Origin: Artemisia argyi
Lineage: Eukaryota > Streptophyta > Magnoliopsida > Asterales > Asteraceae
Length of the DNA stretch: 64,000 nt
Reading direction: 5' to 3'
Assembly: GCA_030686995.1 (NCBI GenBank)
Contig: CM060709.1
Location: forward strand, 305,824,357 to 305,888,356
This document shows positions 50,808-62,517 of the stretch, one piece after another (the first letter of the stretch is position 1; every line of letters begins with the position of its first letter). A program made the translations under genes and the position numbers. The notes below the pieces were generated by a model that was not told the DNA's origin, ran no database searches, and saw nothing but the letters and a program-made list of their open reading frames with translations.

Positions 50808-53800
50808 CAACCACGGATGTGGTCAATATAGTCAAACTCCTTAGGCTCAATTCTCCATGGAAGTATAGGGTTTCCCCGGGTCGTTATGTCCCGACGAGGT
50901 GTGATGGTAATCAAAACGGGTTTGTGATCGGGTGAATTTGGACAGAAAAGGGGTTTGAGTGATTTGTATGATTACACTAAGATATGAGGAATGAAAATAA
51001 CTTAGAAACACTATATAAATAATTACCGATGATCAGATACACTAAAAATGTGAGCTAAGTCTAATAACGCGTACGTTTGATTTAAAGCTACGTTAACGTA
51101 CGAAATAAAACGCGAGTTTTGTAGAAATAAAATACCTACGGATATGAAAATTATATTTTTACAATTCTAATAATAAAAGAAAATTTTTGAAAAATTAAAA
51201 TTAATTTTTACACTATTTATATAATTATTATTAATTAATTACTAATTTTAACTATTTAATAATATACTAAATTACAAGAAAACAGGAATTTAAACTAGAA
51301 ACTGAAATTTTAACTTTGAAAAATCTAAAATATTATAAAACTAATTTTCAAACTGAAAATCTATTTTTCCTACTTTTTAAAGAATTATTATTAATTAAAA
51401 ACTAATTATTGATTAATTTAAACTAATTTAAATTATACTAAAATACAATTAAATATTATTTTAAGCTAGAAAAATGAAAATTAGATCTTGAAAATTCTAA
51501 AATAACTTAAAACCAATTTTAAAACTGAAATTAATTTTTTTTTTGGGTTTTTATTTAATTTTTATGAATTTAAAATGATTTAAAAATATTTAAAAACTAA
51601 TATTAATTAAGAAAAGTACTAAATAAGATTAGAAAAATATGAAAATTTTATGGAAATTCTAAAAAAATATACTAAGCCTAGAAAAAATATAAAAAGTTAG
51701 ATAAGCCCACTAATAAGCTGAATTGGGCAAATAAGCACTTTAAATAAGCACTTCAAATAAGCAAATAAGCACTAGAATGAACCAAAAGCTCAGGTATAGT
51801 GTAATATACCTAAACGAACTCAGTTAAACTCAAAAACCTTAGATAAGCCCTGGCCACAAGCCAAATCGAGTTCTCAGGCAGATTGAGTTATAAGGCTTTA
51901 TTGACCTACTTCTAGCTTATTTTTAAGCACCCAAATAAGCATGAAAATGAAAAACAAGTACACGCACAGATAGTTGGCCAGGAGGGCTTTCCAAATCCAC
52001 AAGAAGCTTAGTCTAAGGTGCACTATTGAACCAAATAGAAGCTTATGACCAGTGATTCAGTGAGTATTCAAGTAGTAGTTTGGCCAAATTGAGCACAAAA
52101 ACAAATACCCAGGCAAGCTTAAACAAACATTATCACAAGTAAACTGAAGCAAACTAATAACAATAGTCACACAAGATCTCAACAAGCTGAAACAAAAGTT
52201 CTAATAAACTCAGTTGTGTACTGATGCAAACAGCAGTCATGGGTCAAATTGGGCAAGTTGGAGGCAAAAAATAAGCGAGTAAATGAGTAAACTAGGACAA
52301 GCAAAGAATACATTCAACAAGACAGCATAGGTGGCTTCTCAAAACAACAAGAATCAAGGAAAATGATCCACAAATGGGCAAGATATGGGCCTAGGAAGAA
52401 CGGGTCAAAACTGATTAAAAGCTGGTGCAGGGGTGATATGGTGATTACGGTCACTCATAAGCCAACCAAAAAAAATTCTAAAAATAAAAATAAAAATGCA
52501 GGCTATTAGATTAGCTTCTAGATTACTTGCATGCAAAATTTGAGAGCATTCGGGCTTGTAGATAAGAAACTAAAAATCAAAATCAAAATGGATTTGGGAA
52601 AAAAAAAGTGACTGGGTCAGTTTTGAGAAGATGGGTCAAACTGAGATTTTTGACTCGGATAGTTAAATATCAGAATTTGAACACTTGATGTGAACCAAAT
52701 TGAACTAGTTGGAAGCAATATTAACTACCTAAGATGCACTAAACTAACATTAGCCTAAATTGCTAACTACAACAGTAAACAAGATTTTTTTTTTTTGAAA
52801 ACCTTAACAAAATTCTTTTAAACTACTAGGAACTAAAAGATTCTACTTCAAACTATTAGTAAACAATATTTTAAAGCTGATTGAAATTGAAATCTTGGTC
52901 AAAGATCACTTTTGGCTTATGAACTCAGTTTTACCAAACACCCCTTAATATGTGTCTGTCATGAGATTTACAAAGCAAGTCAGGTTTTTAAGCCTCAAAA
53001 GTGAAAGGTTAGTTTCCAATAAGCTATAATAAAGTTAAAGAAGCAATAATAACACAAAAAGAAGCAGTTTAAACAAGATAACTATAATAAGCAATATAGG
53101 CTACTTGAAAACATTTAAGGGTTAATACACAAAAAAGTTACTAAACTTTACAAAAAAGTTCGCCTAAGTTACTGAACTTTCATTTTGTTCACTTAGGTTA
53201 CTGAACTTTGAAACTTTGTTCAATCAAGTTACTAAACTTTGAAACTTTGTTCAATCAGGTTACTAAACTTATCAAAAAATATATGTTCAGGTTACTCGGA
53301 CTAAGACTGAATTTTCGAGTGTATCTTTCCCGAAAGTTCAGTAACCTAAGTGAACAAAATGAAAGTTCAGTAACTTAGGCGAACTTTTTTGTAAAGTTTA
53401 GTAACTTTTTTGTGTATTAACCCAACATTTAATAAGCAAAATTTTAAACTAATACCATGTAACTTACAAATCAAACACAAAATGAACTTAACTAAGCTAA
53501 TAAGAATAAATCAAACAAGAATGAGAAATATAATAAGCTGTTGCTACAGTACTTAATAAGCTAAAAATGGAATAGGACTTACAATGATCCTTTGCTCAAA
53601 CAAGGCTCAATCATAGTACCCAAACCATTTGCACAATAAACCTAATGCTTCCCACGAAGCTCTAACCCAGGGCCATCCACAACTCACCCTGCTCCTTGGG
53701 TTTTTTCTTCATTTTTTATTTTTTATTTATTTATTTTTGATTTTCACTATTTTTTGGTATTTTGAGTTTTTCTAAACTAAAATTAACAACAGTGAGACTT

Positions 53801-54890
53801 TAAGGTCTCAGTAAGTTAAACATGCTAAATGAAACTTAATAGAACAAAGAACTATTATTTCTAACAACTTTTAACTGAAAATGAGGAATTAAGCAATCTT
53901 CTGACAAAAACTGAAACAAGCATATAAAACTTTGAATTACTTATTGAACTTGGTTTATATTACAATGAGATCACCAACAATACAACTTAGGAACTAGATG
54001 GAATACTGGAAAATATAAAATTAACTAATACGACATGCTAAAACTAAACTAGAACTAAAAATTAACTAACTCCACTTCTGCCTTCTTTTTTCTTCATCTA
54101 TAGGCTTCAAAAATTGCTTTTGGATATTTCCCACCTTGGTTATGAGCCATTGGATGAGTGGTATTGATCTTGGCCCTCTATTTGCTTTTGGCGGGAAAAT
54201 CAGATACAAGCAATTGGGGTTAAATAATGGCAGTGGGAAGTGGGTTTTGGACTGAGGTGTTTGTTTGAAGGTATAAGGGTGTAGGGGTGATGAGTGTGGC
54301 AGGGGAGAGTTGTTATGATGGGATGTTGGAGTAGCAGGATTTGCAGGCACGTGAAGGGGGTGATGTGGAAGAGGGTAAGGGTTGACCTGGGAGGGAGTAT
54401 TAACCAGGGGGTGTTGGTTGTGGGCTTATGTGGGATTGGGCCAAGACAAAGGGTGGAGTGGGCTTTAGAGTATTTAGATTGGGTAGTGGATTGGGTGTTT
54501 ATTGTTTGGATTGGTGGGCTTATATAACAAAAAGGGTGTCCGTTTGGTTTAGTAAATGTAACTATAAGGACCAAAAATGTAAAACTTGCAAAGTTCAAGG
54601 ACCTGTTATGTAACTTTCCAAAATTTATTATAAGGACCAACTTTGCAATGTTCCAAAAGTGTAAGGACCAAAATTATTATTTTCCAAAATTTAAACTTTC
54701 AAGGACCAAATATGTCACTTTTTTGAAACTCGAGGGACTAGACTTGCCATTTATGCAAACATTATTGTTTTTCAGTCTTTTTCAATCCTTTTGCATCTGA
54801 AATACGCAAAAACACATTTCAAAGATATTTGTAACATTTTATTGTTTATTTGTGTGCTTTTGGTCGTTTTGTGGGTTTAAACAAGGTAAA
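50808..54890. mobile_element. 4.1-kb non-coding insert of unknown class within the Copia element
   Basis: Copia coding sequence stops at ...EGKAVN (50804) and resumes at about 54891 (VSTTNDDSTT). The 4 bp tcaa at both edges may be the target duplication. The interior is very AT-rich on the left (51100-51700), with many 'aataagc' units (51720-51790), the Mutator-type MITE, and repeats around aaggacca at 54560-54720. Its ends match no class I can name and no coding region was seen. Confidence 0.45.
53119..53423. mobile_element. Mutator-type MITE inside the 4.1-kb insert
   Basis: 305 bp. TIRs of about 90 bp are nearly perfect (gggttaatacacaaaaaagt and its inverse). The 9-bp duplication aacatttaa is at 53110-53118 and 53424-53432. 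Internal copies of gttactaaactttgaaactt are in tandem. Confidence 0.93.
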
Positions 54891-55620
54891 ATATATGTGT
54901 TTTTAGACATATATCAAGTCTCTACCACAAATGATGACTCCACAACCTCAGTCTCAAATGAGGTTATCACTGACAGCCCTGATTCTAAATTTGATCAGTT
55001 GGCTGAACTTGTTAGGAAGTTGAGTGAAAAAATTGAATCATCTGAGAAGAAAACTCAACCCTTGGAAAAGTAAATTAAACCAACTTCCTCAAGTTCTGCC
55101 AAATCTAAGGCAACATCTAAACCAAAAATGAGATGTGAACTGTGTAGTTATACAACACATACCACTGATGACTGTTATAGAATCCTCTTTTACATGATAT
55201 GCAAAAAGGATGATCACAGAACCTCTGATCATCTATCTTACACAGTCTCATCAAGTGTTGTATACTACCACAATGCTCAACCTCATAACTATGCCTCAGG
55301 CTCCAAACAGATAAAGCAGAAAGCTAAACCTTTCACACCTTGCATCTACTGTGGATTCAATGATCATCTCCCTGATGATTGTTTGATGTATCCATGTTGT
55401 GATATCTGTGGAGATCCTACTCATGACAGTTCAGGACATGAACATGTTATTCAGTCTAGAAGAGGAAATACTAAACCAACCCAACAAACAACTCCTTCAC
55501 CCAGATGCAGTATCTGTGGAAGCAACATTCACACCACCACTGATCATGGATCAATATCCCAGTTCAAAAAGGCCATTAAAGCCAAGCCCACCAGAAAGTG
55601 GGTTCACAAGAAAAACTAAC
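54891..55620 (+). pseudogene. Copia gag-protease linker with a cluster of zinc-finger motifs
   Basis: A short charged stretch (FDQLAELVRKLSEKIESSEK), a stop at 55071, then in the same frame several Cys/His clusters: CELCSYTTHTTDDC, CKKDDHRTSDH, CIYCGFNDHLPDDC, CDICGDPTHDSSGH and CSICGSNIHTTTDH. Most follow C-x2-C-x4-H-x4-C or H spacing like gag zinc knuckles. The block ends RKWVHKKN, where a frameshift leads into protease. Confidence 0.82.
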
Positions 55621-56176
55621 TCAGTTTACATTTGTGCAGAGACATGCCAGAGACCCTGTTTGGCATCTTGATAGTGGATGTTCAAGAAGCATGACTGGCG
55701 TGAAGGAATATCTGCACAAATATGTAGAAGAACCAGGACCTAAGGTGGTATTTTCTGATAATTCATCTTGTCTCACTGAAGGTTATGGTTCAGTAAACTG
55801 TAGTGGAATAGTTTTTACACGAATAGCTTATGTTAATGGTCTTAAATACAACTTGATCAGTGTCAGTCAACTATGTGATGCAAAATACATAGTTCAGTTT
55901 GATGATAAGCAAGGTACTATCTTTAATGCAAACAAAGAAGTAGTTCTTATTGCACCAAGGAGGCAGGATGTCTATGTCTTGGATATGTCCTCACTCACTC
56001 AGAATGGAACATGTCTTTTTGCTAAAGCCACTGAAACCCTCAACTGGCTTTGGCATAAAAGACTTTCTCACCTGAACTTCAAAGACATAAACAACCTGGC
56101 CAAACAAAACAAAGTCCTTGGCTTACCATCACTTGTGTTCACAAAAGATAAACCCTGCCCTGCCTGTGAAAAAGGT
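55621..56176 (+). pseudogene. Copia protease and GAG-pre-integrase region, interrupted
   Basis: WHLDSGCSRSMTG contains the retropepsin D-S-G. GLKYNLISVSQLCD and DVYVLDMSS follow, then LWHKRLSHLNF and CPACEKG with the H-H-C-C zinc-binding residues of the integrase N-terminus. The frame is cut after CEKG by the solo LTR at 56180 and resumes at 57589. Confidence 0.9.
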
Positions 56177-56179
56177 ATA

Positions 56180-57588
56180 TGATGAGGCGAAAAATGATCC
56201 GTTTTTAGGGGGTCATTTAAGCCCGAAATTGAATTTATTTGATCAAATATTGCCCTAAATCATTCCTTTTGTGATTTTAGGTACTTTTGGAGTGAATTCT
56301 GGAAAAGGAAGCATTTTGGACATTTTTGGAGCATAAAAGTGAAGAAAACGGTAAAGTCTTAATTTTCCTTGCTGGGAACAGTACCTGACGGCGTCAAGAG
56401 CATTTTGATGACGGCGCCAAGAGCAAAAGTGGTGACAGTCCAGTAGAAATGTGACGACGTCAAAGCATGGCCGTCAAGAGTAAAAGTGGTGACGGCACAG
56501 AACAACATTACACATGACGGCGTCAGATCTGGATCTAGGCAATCCGATTTTATTATGGGCGGCGGGTTGACGGCGTCAGAATTTTCTTCTTGACGCCGTC
56601 ACCTTAGAAAATCTATATATACTTTTGTAATTTTCATTCATTAGAGAGGACAATATTAGGGACGACTTGAATAAACCCTAGCACGACTTTCACAGTATTT
56701 TCAAGGGTTTTCACCCCTTAAATCCTTCCATGTTCAATTAAGATAAGTATCCTTTCAATTTATTAAATATGTCTATATGTTGTTTGAATATATCTTACGC
56801 TTGTCTTGATTTTAATATGCTAGGCTAGATCTCTTGTGTGTTTGCTTAGATGTAGTGAAACCTAGATGTTGATTATAGGTTGATTGCTTGTTTATAGTTG
56901 TAATGGATGAATGATTTCGATGTTAGGCTTAAGAAAACTGGCAGACTTCCATAGTGTAACTTGCTTGAACGTCTTAAGAAACATGAACCAATGCGTACTA
57001 GGTTTTTATGGTTGTATTTAATGCATGAGCGAATTCTAGTGATCCCATGTTAGGAGCTTCTTGCAGGCTCGACATAGGAGTGAAGTAGGAGCTTATAGAG
57101 TTGGGGAAGTACGTACGCCACCCCACGAATGGTATTAAGGAACATAACCCGTCATCCACGCAACTGTAACAAACTATCAACCTGTAAAAGATATCTAGGG
57201 AGTAATGAAATCTAAGTAAACACATTTTTCCCATTTATTGTTCACACCACTAGTTTAATTAGTTTTAATTTCATTTTTGTTATTTTATTTTGATTGCATC
57301 TTAGTTATTGGGTTAGTTGATTAGCAACTAATTCTGGCCACTCTTCCAAAAACTGAGATTTTTACTTGCTTTCATACAAATATAAAAATACAAAAATAAT
57401 CATCCCTCATCTCTAGACCTAGTTTTTAGGCTTTCTAATCCTAGCGACACTATTCCTGAGTTGAACGACCAATCCCTCGGTACTTGTCACTATACTATAC
57501 TACAACCATCAGGTACACTGCCTGGTGGGGGTTGTAAGCTTCTCGAGATCCCTCGAGAGGTAAAGCCTGGTGCAATTCCCACACATCA
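56180..57588 (+). mobile_element. solo LTR of an Athila/Tat-like Gypsy family
   Basis: 1409 bp, TGATGAGGCG...CACACATCA. Flanks are gtata (56175-56179) and gtaaa (57589-57593), a 5-bp duplication with one change. It matches, inverted, the LTR at 61121-62517. TATA at about 56610-56620 (ctatatatac). Seven TGACG and six CGTCA motifs lie at 56388-56605. Confidence 0.85.
56385..56606. promoter_or_regulatory. TGACG motif cluster upstream of the LTR TATA box
   Basis: tgacggcgtca-type palindromes recur over 220 bp just before the TATA. TGACG is the core bound by plant TGA-class bZIP factors (as-1 element). The other full LTR (62100-62330, inverted) has the same cluster. Confidence 0.6.
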
Positions 57589-57939
57589 GTAAACACCACA
57601 GGGCATCCTTTAAAACCAAACAAAATTCCTCTATCACCAAATGCTTGCACCTACTTCACATGGATCTCTTTGGACCCGTCAGTCCAATGGCTATTCATCA
57701 TGAGAAGTACACTCTGGTCATAGTAGATGAATACTCAAGATACACTTGGGTATATTTTCTGACCAAAAAGAGTCAGGCTGCTGAAACAATCATGTCCTTC
57801 ATCAGGAAGATTGAAAACCAAAATGACATCAGGGTCAAACAAATCAGGACTGATAATGGAACTGAATTAAAAAAACAATGACCTTGAATGTTTCTGTGAT
57901 GAGAAGGGTATCTCTCAAAACTTTACCTCTCCTTACACC
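57589..57939 (+). pseudogene. Copia integrase core, truncated
   Basis: HHRASFKTKQ, LLHMDLFGPVSP (first catalytic Asp), IVDEYSRYTWVYFL and IRTDNGTEL (second Asp), then an indel near 57868 and ...CDEKGISQNFTSPYT. It is cut there by the next insertion. The catalytic Glu and the C-terminal half are missing. Confidence 0.9.
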
Positions 57940-58620
57940 TGATACGTGGGAATCGCACCAGGCTTTACTTCTCAAGGGATCTCGAGAAGCTTACAACCCC
58001 CACCAGGCAGTGTACCTGGTCGTTGTAGTATAGTATAGTGACAAGTACCGAGGGATTGATCGTTCAGCTAGGAATAGTGTCGTTAGGATTGAAATTAATG
58101 GTCTAAAGGTGAAGGATGATTCTTTTTGTATTTTTATATTTTATGAAAAGCAAGTAAAAATCTCGGGTATTGGGAGAGTGGGCGGAATTAGTTGCTAATC
58201 AACTAACCCAAAAGCTACTAATTAAACTAATTAACAAGAAAAGTAAACTAGAGTTCTACAAGATAAGTGAAGCATGTCTACCTATGATATGTTACTCCTT
58301 GCTAGCTATCCAATTCTACCTATTGACCGTAAACCTTATTTTAATTGACGGGTGTATTCCTAATAACTCATGGAGTGGCATACATATCTCTCCAATTCTA
58401 TGAGCTCTTATCTCCTCCTATGCCATGCCCGGCACAACCATAGGGATTGTAAACAGTGGCTCATGCGTTAAATACTACCTTAATAGCCTAGTATGCCTTG
58501 GCTACATGTTTCTTAAGACGTTCAAGCACATTACACGATGGAGATCTGCCAGTTTTCTTAAGCCTAACATCGAATTCATTCAATCAAAACAAGAATCAAT
58601 AGGAAACAAGAATTATAAAC
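57940..58620 (-). repeat. partial LTR of the Athila/Tat-like family
   Basis: Matches the first part of 61121-62517 (tgatacgtgggaatcgcacc onward) up to about aattataaa, then stops. Confidence 0.82.
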
Positions 58621-59640
58621 TAAACCAACTAGGTACCATGGGCGTGTCATCGAGGCACCGATGGCATGACACATTCTGTGGAGGTGTGATTGATCTACGG
58701 CGTCCCCATTTCGATATGATATGATATGATATGTGATCACTTGGCCATTTAACGTATGTGTAGCCCTGTCCTGCGAGCAGGGTGCATGTATGTTTATGTA
58801 TGTATGTATGGGGGGCGTATGGATGCATCCTAGCACTTATGTTTATGTATGGTTATGATTATGCTTATATGTAGGGTGAACTGAGTATGTGCTCTATACT
58901 CCTTTACGTTTGGGAGGTCGCTCCTCCATTTATGGTACATAGAGGTCTCCCCTCTTGTACACTTTTGTACGATGGTTACTTATGGATTATGTATGTATGT
59001 ATGAGACCTATTCGAGTGGCTCTGGTAGGTCGGCTCGTGGCTTTCCTATATTTCTATGTGTCTATTCGAGTGGCTCTGGTAGACACGCCTTTGTTCATGA
59101 GTGCTCATTATTCTCTTATGCTTATGCTTACGTTGATATCTCTATCATGCTTCGTTCCTCTTTGATTTTTGATATTGGTTCAGTTGATTGTTGATCTCTT
59201 ATGCATTTGACAGATGACTTTCATTTCAGCAGGAGCTTATGTTTTCCATTTCATATACTTTTATACGTTTCGATTATCCATTTGTTTTGTTATATATCTG
59301 TTCACTGGGCTTTTTAAGCTCAGTCGCATTTCCTTTCCTGCGGCAGGTTTAGGTTGGAAGCTGGGTTGGGTTTGGGTGAAGAGTGCATAGGAGCGTTAGT
59401 GGACTGCCCAGTGATTAGAAGCCCATTACTTCTGGATTAGACTTGGACTTGGATTCGATTAGATTTCGTTTAGCTTTGTATTCTCATTTTTGTATAGAGT
59501 TAGTATTTCTTTTGTATCCTTTAGGATTTCCTTTGTAACTTTATGTTTATAGGTCTTCCGCTTGCATTGTATGCTTCGTATGCTTTGATATGTCACCATA
59601 ATGTGACGCTTCGGACCCAGGTCGGGTCGGGGGTGTTACA
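58621..59640 (+). repeat. partial LTR of another Ty3/Gypsy family
   Basis: Ends gtgacgcttcggacccaggt, then gggggtgttaca, typical of chromovirus-type LTR ends. Contains (gata)n-like atatgatatgat at about 58716-58732, tgtatgtatg repeats, and two copies of attcgagtggctctggtag (about 59009 and 59064). The left end is truncated at the junction with the Athila/Tat-like LTR. Confidence 0.6.
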
Positions 59641-59934
59641 ATCATGATCGGTTTGTTTCTTAAAAACATATTTGGGGTTTCCCCTTACACTTATCTTTTG
59701 CAAAAATACTTTTAGGTGGAGTTAAGACTAAGCCAAAACAACAAAGTAAAGTATTTCCACTATTTAGTTTAGAAACATGATCAACCAATAATAAAAATAA
59801 AGCATGCATACGGAAGCAAATAACAAAAACAAAAATAAAATCACACAAAACATGGGTTGCCTCCCAAGAAGCGCTTTTCTTTATTTACGAGTCTTGTAGC
59901 TAGACTCAAGGTCATGGGTTACTACGTGACCTCA

Positions 59935-60925
59935 TCATTGGTTCCACTCTCCGATTGTAGAATGTAGATATTCTTTGTAAAAACCAATCACCTTTTTCTC
60001 AACCGCCCCCATAATCTTTTGGGCAAATTCTTTATCGACTTTATACCTTGGTCCAAGGGCCAAGCAATCTTTGTAATAAAGACTCCTTTTTTCCCATACA
60101 TAATCCATGCCCTTTTTCTTATCCTCTTTATTGATGTCCTCAAAAGCACCAACGTTGTCCTTATCAAAACGGGATATAAAGCGAAATTCTTTCATCCTAT
60201 TAGGCATCCTATAAGTGATACTATCGGCGTTACTTGCAAATCGGATCGTTCCTTCTATCTCATCATATTCCAACTTAGACTCCTCAACAAACGGTTTGCC
60301 AAACACAACATTGGATAATCGACAATCAATAATATTAGCTAGATCCTCCACAATCATAAAGTCGGTGACAAAAGTGAAATTACCAACAAAGACATGTAGA
60401 CCTTTAACTCTCCTGACAAAGTTACAAACTCCACCGGGGTATTTGGGAATTGGGATCTCTTCTAGGTTCAAGTCTTGTTTTCACTATATCATTATAAACA
60501 GTTGAGGACATAATGTTGATTGGAGATTTAAAGTCAATGTAAGCATTGCTAATGTGCCTATACCCAATCATACATGGTATCTTAGCATTCTTAGGATCGC
60601 CTCTCTTTATCTTAGGCTCAATTATAGTGAAAAGAGATCGCGGGTTATCGATAAGATTATTATAATATGCAATCTCCTCCTTAGTGGGGTATAGATTAAA
60701 ATAGTCATTAAGCTTCGGATCTATTTCCCCCTCTTCAAGTCCCTCAATAACATTCACAAAGTCATTAGGCCCTAGGTCCTCATTTGAATACAAGGCGGTC
60801 GCTAGGTCACTAAATGCATGTTCGAGCTCAACCTTAATAAAACTATTAAGCTCCCTAAGTTCCCTAATCTCACTTTCAATTTGTTCACGTAACAAAGCCA
60901 CTTCTCTAGGGGAAAGGGGTGGATT
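59935..60925 (-). pseudogene. retropepsin-like ORF of the Athila/Tat-like element, frameshifted
   Basis: The first frame (60958 to 60422; likely start MENANPPLSPREV) has an acidic N-terminal part (LEEGEIDPKLNDYF), then IPCMIGYRHISNAYIDFKSP and INIMSSTVYNDIV. A shift near 60465 leads into CNFVRRVKGLHVFVGNFTF, LSNVVFGKPFVEE, ITYRMPNRMKEF and DYVWEKRSLYYKDCLALGP. The order resembles the aspartic-protease-like region of Gypsy gag-pol (flap and G-x-P-F). The active-site D-S/T-G is replaced by D-F-K-S, so it cannot be a normal protease. From memory this protein type is frequent in Asteraceae annotations. No RT or integrase follows it. Confidence 0.6.
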
Positions 60926-61098
60926 CGCGTTTTCCATAATGGTCAACGGAATAGTCAATGAATTTAATTTACTAACAAAGGCACAAAGAAAAAGATAGAC
61001 TAAAGAAAACCTAAAAATAAAAAATAAAATCTTACTAGAAAGGAATCTAGCAAGTAGACCTAATAAAAAGAGATTCTAACCTAGACAATAACTATTCC

Positions 61099-61118
61099 CC
61101 GGGCTGCGGCGCCAAAAA
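61099..61118 (-). other. primer binding site of the Athila/Tat-like element
   Basis: Minus strand tttttggcgccgcagcccgg immediately downstream of the LTR end. Compare the tggcgccgttgccggg type. Confidence 0.75.
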
Positions 61119-61120
61119 CT

Positions 61121-62517
61121 TGATACGTGGGAATCGCACCAGGCTTTACCTCTCAAGGGATCTTGAGAAGCTTACAACCCCCACCAGGCAGTGTACCTGA
61201 TCGTTGTAGTATAGTATAGTGACAAGTACCGGGGGATTGATCGTTCAGCTAGGAATAGTGTCGCTAGGATTAGAAAACCTGAATACTAGTTCTAAAGGTG
61301 AGAGATGATTCTTTTTGTATTTTTATATTTTTTAGAAAGCAAGTAAAAATCTCGGGTTTGAAGGATTTGGGCGGAATTAGTTGCTAGTCAACTAACCCAA
61401 TACTAAAGATGCAATCAAAATAAAATACTAGAAATGAAAATAAACTAAATTATACTAAGGTAGTGAGCAATAAGTGGAGAAAATGTGTTTACTTAGACTT
61501 CACTACTCCCTAGACATCTTTTACATGTCAATTACTTGTTATAGTTGCATGGATGATGGATTGTATTCCTTAATACCATTCATGGGGTGGCGCACTTAAC
61601 TCCCCAATTCTATGAGCTCTTATCTCCTCCTATGCCATGCCCAGCACAACCATAGGGATTATAAACAGTGGCTCATGCATTAAATACAACCAATAAAGAC
61701 CTAGTGCACATCGGTTCATGTTTCCTAAGACGTTCAAGCATGTTACCATTTGGAGATCTGCCAGTTTTCTTAAGCCTAACATCAAATTCATTTATCCAAA
61801 ACAATTATAAATAAGTAATCAACACATAATTAACATCTAGGTTTCATTAGATCCAAGCAAACACAAGATAGATCTAGCCTAGCATGATGGAATTAAGACA
61901 AGAACAAGATATAGACAACCAACACATAGACATATTGATTGAATTAAAAGAATACTTATCTCAATTACACATGAAAGGTATCAAGGGCTTAGAACCCTTG
62001 AAAAACCTGTAAAATTCGCACCAAGTTCGTACTTAGGGTTTCTCCAAAACTTCTCTCTTTTTAATGTGAAAATTAGAAAACTATATATAGGAAATAGGGT
62101 CTGACGGCGTCAAGACAAAGCTTGTGACGCCGTCACCTCGCCGCCAAAACTCTTCTCGGACTGCCTTGATCTACTTCTGACGCCGTCATGTGTTAGCATT
62201 TTCCAGGCCGTCATGCATTTTACTCTTGACGCCCTTTCTTGTGACACCGTCAAATCTGTACTGGGTCGTCATGGAAATTACTCTTGACGCCGTCAGAAAT
62301 TACTTCTTGACGCCGTCACCTACTGTTCCCAGCAAGGAAAATTAAGACTTTGGCGTTTTCTTCACTTTTATGCTCAAAAAACGTCCGAATTGCTTCCTTT
62401 TCCAGATTTCACTCCCAAAGTACCTAAAATCACAAAAGGAACGATTTAATTTGATCAAATAAATTCAATTCCGGGCTTAAATGACCCCCTAAAAGTGGTT
62501 AATTTTTCGCCTCATCA
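61121..62517 (-). repeat. full LTR of the Athila/Tat-like element
   Basis: 1397 bp; inverted relative to the solo LTR at 56180. TATA (inverse of actatatatagg) at about 62080-62090 and a TGACG cluster at 62100-62330. Confidence 0.85.

Larger units (their letters stand above)
57940..62517 (-). mobile_element. composite Athila/Tat-like Gypsy element in opposite orientation
   Basis: Right LTR 61121-62517 (1397 bp; starts TGATGAGGCG on the minus strand). Its primer site on the minus strand (ttttggcgccgcagcccggg, + about 61099-61118) resembles the tggcgccgttgccggg site of Athila/Tat elements. The internal region 59641-61096 has a retropepsin-like ORF. The left LTR survives only as 57940-58620, and the rest is replaced by a different LTR fragment. 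The flanks differ (cttacacc, aacaacc). The Copia integrase C-terminus and RT N-terminus are missing between them, so a deletion or recombination took place. Confidence 0.78.

Noticed and set aside
54066..54640. Pro/Thr/His-rich minus-strand frames in the 4.1-kb insert
   Set aside because: Low-complexity composition from biased sequence; no start context, domain or homologue recognised.
58425..59194. Frames in 58425-59194 on both strands
   Set aside because: They lie in LTR fragments with tgtatg-type repeats and have no domain content.
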